Below the pieces are notes generated by a model, which saw only the letters and a list, made by a program, of their open reading frames with translations, made no database searches and was not told the origin of the DNA. Positions 44,920 to 48,400 of a stretch of 48,400 nt of DNA are shown piece after piece; positions within the stretch are counted from its first letter, which is position 1, and the number at the start of each line of letters is the position of its first letter. The translations under genes and the position numbers were made by a program. The stretch comes from Nocardia carnea (lineage in GTDB: Bacteria > Actinomycetota > Actinomycetes > Mycobacteriales > Mycobacteriaceae). The stretch is taken from the NCBI RefSeq assembly GCF_029868855.1, contig NZ_JARWOV010000202.1, positions 1-48,400 of the forward strand, written 5' to 3'.

Positions 44920-45927
44920 TCAGCGCCGTGCGGCGCGCAACTCTCGCGGCAGAGCGAAGACGAGGGTCTCGTTGGCGGTGGTCACCGGCTGCACCTCGCC
45001 GAAGCCGTGTTCGGCCAGCATGTCCAGCACCCCACGGACGAGGATCTCCGGGACCGAGGCTCCGGAGGTGATTCCGACCGTCTGCACGCCTTCCAGCCAG
45101 GCCGGATCCACTTCGCGTGCGTAGTCGACCAGATGCGCCGCGGCGGCGCCGGCGCCCAGCGCCACCTCCACCAGTCGCACCGAGTTCGACGAGTTCCGGG
45201 ACCCGACGACGATCACCAGATCGCATTCCGGTGCCATCGCCTTGACCGCGACCTGCCGGTTCTGCGTGGCGTAGCAGATATCGTCGCTGGGCGGATCCTG
45301 CAGCGCCGGGAACTTCTCGCGCAGCCGGGAAACGGTCTCCATGGTCTCGTCCACGCTGAGCGTGGTCTGCGACAGCCAGATCACCTTGGATTCGTCGCGC
45401 ACCCGCACCCCGGCGACCGCGTCGGGCCCGTCGACCAACTGCACATGGTCGGGTGCCTCTCCGGCGGTGCCTTCGACCTCCTCATGGCCTTCATGGCCGA
45501 TGAGGAGGATGTCGTAGTCGTCGCGGGCGAATCGTTTGGCCTCCTGATGGACCTTGGTCACCAGGGGGCAGGTCGCGTCGATGGTGCGCAGGTTGCGTTC
45601 GGCGGCGGTGGCGTGGACGGCCGGGGAGACGCCGTGGGCGGAGAACACCACGAGCTCGCCCTCGGGCACCTCGTCGGTGGTGTCGACGAAGATCACGCCC
45701 CGTTCGCGCAGGGTTTCCACCACATGGCGGTTGTGCACGATCTCCTTGCGGACATAGATGGGGGCGCCGTGTTTCTCCAGCGCTTTCTCCACGGTTTCCA
45801 CCGCGCGGTCCACGCCCGCGCAGTAGCCGCGGGGTTCGGCGAGCAGCACTCGTTTCCCCTCGGCGGTGACGGTGGCGGCGCCTGCCGAGCGAGTGATTCC
45901 GACATTCAACGGTATGGCCGAGGACAT
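44920..45927 (-). CDS. ispH: 4-hydroxy-3-methylbut-2-enyl diphosphate reductase
   Basis: 335 residues, the last step of the MEP pathway, making IPP and DMAPP from HMBPP with a [4Fe-4S] cluster. The three cluster cysteines are visible: Cys36 in PRGYCAGV, one in [10 protein letters not shown] and one in [11 protein letters not shown]. The motifs [17 protein letters not shown] and [10 protein letters not shown] (substrate-binding Ser/Asn) are also intact. The ATG at 45927 has TATCCT 6 nt upstream on its own strand, fitting a leaderless transcript. It lies beside the lipid-droplet gene and xseA on the opposite strand, matching the order Rv1108c-Rv1109c-Rv1110 in M. tuberculosis. Confidence 0.95.
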   Translation of the reverse strand: MSSAIPLNVGITRSAGAATVTAEGKRVLLAEPRGYCAGVDRAVETVEKALEKHGAPIYVRKEIVHNRHVVETLRERGVIFVDTTDEVPEGELVVFSAHGVSPAVHATAAERNLRTIDATCPLVTKVHQEAKRFARDDYDILLIGHEGHEEVEGTAGEAPDHVQLVDGPDAVAGVRVRDESKVIWLSQTTLSVDETMETVSRLREKFPALQDPPSDDICYATQNRQVAVKAMAPECDLVIVVGSRNSSNSVRLVEVALGAGAAAAHLVDYAREVDPAWLEGVQTVGITSGASVPEILVRGVLDMLAEHGFGEVQPVTTANETLVFALPRELRAARR

Positions 45928-46186
45928 GCCGACAGGATACGTGCGTACCCGAGCCCCCGCTGCGCCCGTGCGCCGCGGCACACCCCCGTCGGCACCGGCA
46001 CGCACTTCCCACGCCGCCGGGCGGCCGCCGCACCGCGCTGACCTGCGGTGCGAGGTGCGCGACGACGGCCGGTGCCGTATCCGGGCCGGCCGCGGACCGA
46101 ACGGACCGGAGCCGAGGGCGTGCCGCGGCTTGCCGGGCGGGCACACCCTCTTTTGCGGACCATGCGATATCGGGCAGGCTAGTACC

Positions 46187-46924
46187 ATGTTTCGACCACC
46201 GTTCCTGGCCCGTGTCGCCGCCGGAGCCGCCGTCTATGTCCTGGAGGAGACGCGACGGCTGCCTTCCGCGGCGGTCAAGTTCCCCATCACCGCGGTGAGC
46301 CAGCTGCTGCAGGCGGGGATGCACGCCCAGCAGTTCGTCACCAGTCTCGCGATCAAGGGTGATTCGGTTTTCGACCGGATCGTCAACCGTCCGGAACAGC
46401 AGCCGGAATGGGCCACGTTCGACGAGGATGATGAGCTGCCGGTGCGCAGGCCCGGCACCGCACCGGCGCGTAGCAGCGAATTCGACCGGTTCGATTCCGA
46501 TCCTGCCGAAGTGGAACTGGCCCTGCAGGAAACCCTGGCCGGTCTGCGCGCGATGCAGAACGGGAGCCCGGTACCCGAGGCGGCCACCTTCGAGACCGAG
46601 GAGTGGGAGAAGCAGGTCGCGACCGATCCCACCCCGGAGCCCGAGCCTGCGCCGGTCTCCGAGGCAGCAGCGGAGGCAGCCGATACCACCGAACCCGAGG
46701 TGACGGACGATCCGGAACCGGCGAATGCCCCCGAGCCCGAACTTCCCGAGGTCGGCGCCCGCTACGACTACCCGAACATGACCCTCGCCCAGTTGCGCGG
46801 CCGTCTGCGCACCTTGACGGTCGCCGACCTGGTGGCCCTGCTGGACTACGAGCAGTGCACCCGGGACCGCGCGGCCTTCGTGACCATGCTGACCAACCGG
46901 ATCGCCACCGTGCGAGCCCAGTGA
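46187..46924 (+). CDS. Lipid-droplet-associated protein (MLDS-like)
   Basis: 245 residues. The N-terminus [21 protein letters not shown] followed by [27 protein letters not shown] is an amphipathic helical region nearly the same as the start of the Rhodococcus lipid-droplet protein MLDS (from memory; Rv1109c is the mycobacterial counterpart). That region binds the surface of triacylglycerol droplets. An acidic, Pro/Glu/Ala-rich middle (residues about 90-195) and a helical C-terminal motif [28 protein letters not shown] follow. The stop overlaps xseA by 4 nt (GTGA), so translation is coupled. Confidence 0.85.
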   Translation: MFRPPFLARVAAGAAVYVLEETRRLPSAAVKFPITAVSQLLQAGMHAQQFVTSLAIKGDSVFDRIVNRPEQQPEWATFDEDDELPVRRPGTAPARSSEFDRFDSDPAEVELALQETLAGLRAMQNGSPVPEAATFETEEWEKQVATDPTPEPEPAPVSEAAAEAADTTEPEVTDDPEPANAPEPELPEVGARYDYPNMTLAQLRGRLRTLTVADLVALLDYEQCTRDRAAFVTMLTNRIATVRAQ

Positions 46925-48400
46925 CGGGAGCCGATCCGGTGCCCGCGGCCGGCCGGGCCGCTTCCGGCCGGTCCGGGCAGCCGGCCGCCCCCGCCAATTC
47001 CGCCGAACAGCCATGGCCGGTGCGATCGGTGTCGATGAAGGTCGCCCAATGGATCGACCGGCTCGGCAGTATCTGGGTCGAGGGGCAGCTGACCCAGATC
47101 AATCTGCGGCCCGGCACCCGCACCGCATTTCTCGTCCTGCGCGACCCCGCCGCCGATATGTCGCTGTCGGTCACCTGCGATCCGGCGCTGTTGCGCGATG
47201 CCCCCGTCCCGCTGCAGGAGGGCAGCCGGGTGGTGGTGTACGGCAAACTCTCGTTCTTCACCGGTCGCGGCACCCTGTCGCTACGGGTCACCGAGATCCG
47301 CCCCGTGGGGGTCGGTGAACTGCTGGCCCGGATCGAACGGCTCAAGGCGCTGCTGGCCGCGGAAGGGTTGTTCGACGAGCGCATCAAACGACCTCTTCCG
47401 TTCCTGCCCGCGACCGTGGGTGTGATCACCGGCCGCGGTAGCGCCGCCGAACACGATGTGCTGACCGTGGCCCGGGGCCGCTGGCCCGCAGTGCGCTTCG
47501 AGGTGCGCAATACCGCCGTACAGGGCCCATCCGCGGTACCGCAGATCCTGGACGCGCTCGCCGAACTCGACCGCGACCCCGCCGTCGAGGTGATCGTGCT
47601 GGCCCGCGGCGGCGGCAGCGTCGAGGATCTACTGCCCTTCTCCGACGAGACCCTGTGCCGTGCGATCGTCGCCGCGACCACGCCGATCGTCAGCGCGATC
47701 GGTCACGAGCCCGATTCCCCGCTGTCGGATCTGGTCGCCGATCTTCGCGCCGCCACCCCGACCGATGCCGCCAAACGCGTCGTACCCGATGCCGCCGCCG
47801 AAACCGCGCTGGTCCACGAGTTGCGCTCCCGCTCCGCCGCCGCTCTGCGCGGCTGGGTTCAGCGGGAGGCCGCCGCCCTGGCGCAACTGCGTTCGCGCCC
47901 GGTCCTGGCCGACCCCTTGCGCGAACTCGGCCATCGCCACGACGAGGTCGAACGCCTGCGCGCCGCCGCACGCCGCACTGTCACGGATCTGCTCCGCACC
48001 GAATCCACCACCGCCGGCCATCTACGGCGCCAGCTGACCGCCGTGGGTCCGGCCGCGACCCTGGCCCGCGGCTACGCTGTCGTGCAACGAGTGGCAGGCC
48101 ACGAACGCCATGTGGTGCGCAGTATCGAGGACGCGCCCGCAGGTAGTCAGCTGCGGATCCGGGTCGGTGACGGCGCGATCTCCGCCGCCGGCCTGGGCAC
48201 GACGCCGCTCGGCGAGGGTCGGTCCCCGACCCCGGGCCCGGCCCCCCCCGCGCCCCCCCCGACCACCCCCTCGAGGCCGCTGACGAAATCGTCCGGGACC
48301 TGGCCGGCCCCTGCAATGCCGGAATTGGTGGTCATACGCGACTCTCCTTTCAACAGGACTCTATCGCTTTGCTACTCCGGAGTAACGTCTGGCCCATGTC
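46921..48400 (+). CDS. xseA: Exodeoxyribonuclease VII large subunit (3' end compromised)
   Basis: Starts at GTG 46921, overlapping the stop of the lipid-droplet gene; a second GTG lies at 46939. The N-terminal OB fold is [26 protein letters not shown], and the catalytic part has [34 protein letters not shown] and [15 protein letters not shown] followed by [13 protein letters not shown]. The C-terminal coiled coil and final strand ([23 protein letters not shown]) end near 48210, where the protein should stop at about 430 residues. Instead the frame stays open through a G/C-only stretch (48230-48261) to the edge of the window. The true stop and the expected xseB are missing, so the edge is probably chimeric. 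Confidence 0.85.
   Translation, partial: MTGADPVPAAGRAASGRSGQPAAPANSAEQPWPVRSVSMKVAQWIDRLGSIWVEGQLTQINLRPGTRTAFLVLRDPAADMSLSVTCDPALLRDAPVPLQEGSRVVVYGKLSFFTGRGTLSLRVTEIRPVGVGELLARIERLKALLAAEGLFDERIKRPLPFLPATVGVITGRGSAAEHDVLTVARGRWPAVRFEVRNTAVQGPSAVPQILDALAELDRDPAVEVIVLARGGGSVEDLLPFSDETLCRAIVAATTPIVSAIGHEPDSPLSDLVADLRAATPTDAAKRVVPDAAAETALVHELRSRSAAALRGWVQREAAALAQLRSRPVLADPLRELGHRHDEVERLRAAARRTVTDLLRTESTTAGHLRRQLTAVGPAATLARGYAVVQRVAGHERHVVRSIEDAPAGSQLRIRVGDGAISAAGLGTTPLGEGRSPTPGPAPPAPPPTTPSRPLTKSSGTWPAPAMPELVVIRDSPFNRTLSLCYSGVTSGPC
48262..48335 (-). CDS. Citrate synthase start, fragment
   Basis: An ATG at 48335 has AAAGGAGAG upstream and opens [17 protein letters not shown], then VSGLEGVV. Mycobacterial citrate synthase 2 (CitA) begins PENFVPGLDGVVAFTTEIAE (from memory), so this looks like its start. 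After GVV the sequence enters the G/C-only stretch 48230-48261 and the identity is lost. Only about 25 residues are present, so the call is moderate. It is antisense to the run-off end of xseA. Confidence 0.5.
48396..48400 (+). other. Possible start codon at window edge
   Basis: An ATG at 48396 diverges from the citrate-synthase start across a 60-bp spacer. In mycobacteria the neighbour in this position may be pdxH (from memory). Nothing more can be said from 5 bases. Confidence 0.15.

Noticed and set aside
44484..45071. Plus-strand open frames between DUF6542 and ispH
   Set aside because: Their length is a high-GC effect; they overlap ispH, are Arg/Pro/Gly-rich and have no ribosome site.

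Overview
The window is 48.4 kb of very GC-rich DNA with strong third-position GC, many GTG starts and TTG/GTG stop-start overlaps. It carries F420/flavin split-barrel enzymes, a mycothiol-dependent-enzyme-type protein, a bacterial lipid-droplet protein, and the xseA / lipid-droplet gene / ispH / DUF6542 / ychF / vapBC gene set. All of this points to a mycolic-acid actinobacterium, most likely Nocardia or a close relative. This is inference from content and gene order; no 16S or other marker is present. I found no rRNA, tRNA, CRISPR array, transposase or phage genes.

Layout. (1) 1-183: a suspicious left edge where a Tat signal peptide runs into a 46-nt pure G/C stretch. (2) 374-9669: a protein made of two copies of one domain, a CHAP lipoprotein, a 14-TM exporter with its divergent MarR regulator, a lone TerD protein, a MoxR/ChlI-type AAA+ ATPase + vWA + F420-type split-barrel operon, and a mycothiol-dependent maleylpyruvate-isomerase-like protein. 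(3) 9826-24944: an accessory redox/efflux zone: nitronate monooxygenase, NmrA-like protein, LLM oxidoreductase, aldo/keto reductase with TetR, two-hairpin membrane protein, split-barrel enzyme, MFS with MarR, AmpG-like transporter, TetR with alpha/beta hydrolase, small secreted Cys-rich protein, SDR with TetR, FAD monooxygenase. Several regulator/target pairs have clear palindromic or repeated operator candidates between them. (4) 25060-27652: vapBC, a small membrane protein and ychF. (5) 27758-32567: AraC regulator with VOC and SnoaL-like proteins, then a MerR regulator fused to beta-sliding-clamp domains II and III, translationally coupled to a helical-repeat protein, then a membrane-anchored protein of unknown function. 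(6) 32531-43097: split-barrel enzyme, cstA-ybdD, an alkylation-repair pair (ada-alkA, ogt) and sbcCD. (7) 43389-48400: DUF6542, ispH, lipid-droplet protein, xseA, and a second suspicious edge where xseA runs into the antisense of a citrate synthase start.

The most interesting item is the MerR-clamp fusion at 29567-30655. Its clamp part keeps the sequence blocks that build the peptide-binding pocket of DnaN, and it has a MerR-type 19-bp-spacer promoter placed for a leaderless transcript. Other points of interest are the set of operator candidates, the 13-copy hexamer microsatellite and 36-bp repeats inside sbcC, two previously unlisted gene remnants (12115-12270 and 21901-22086), and a recurrent TANNNT-like box 6-7 nt before start codons.
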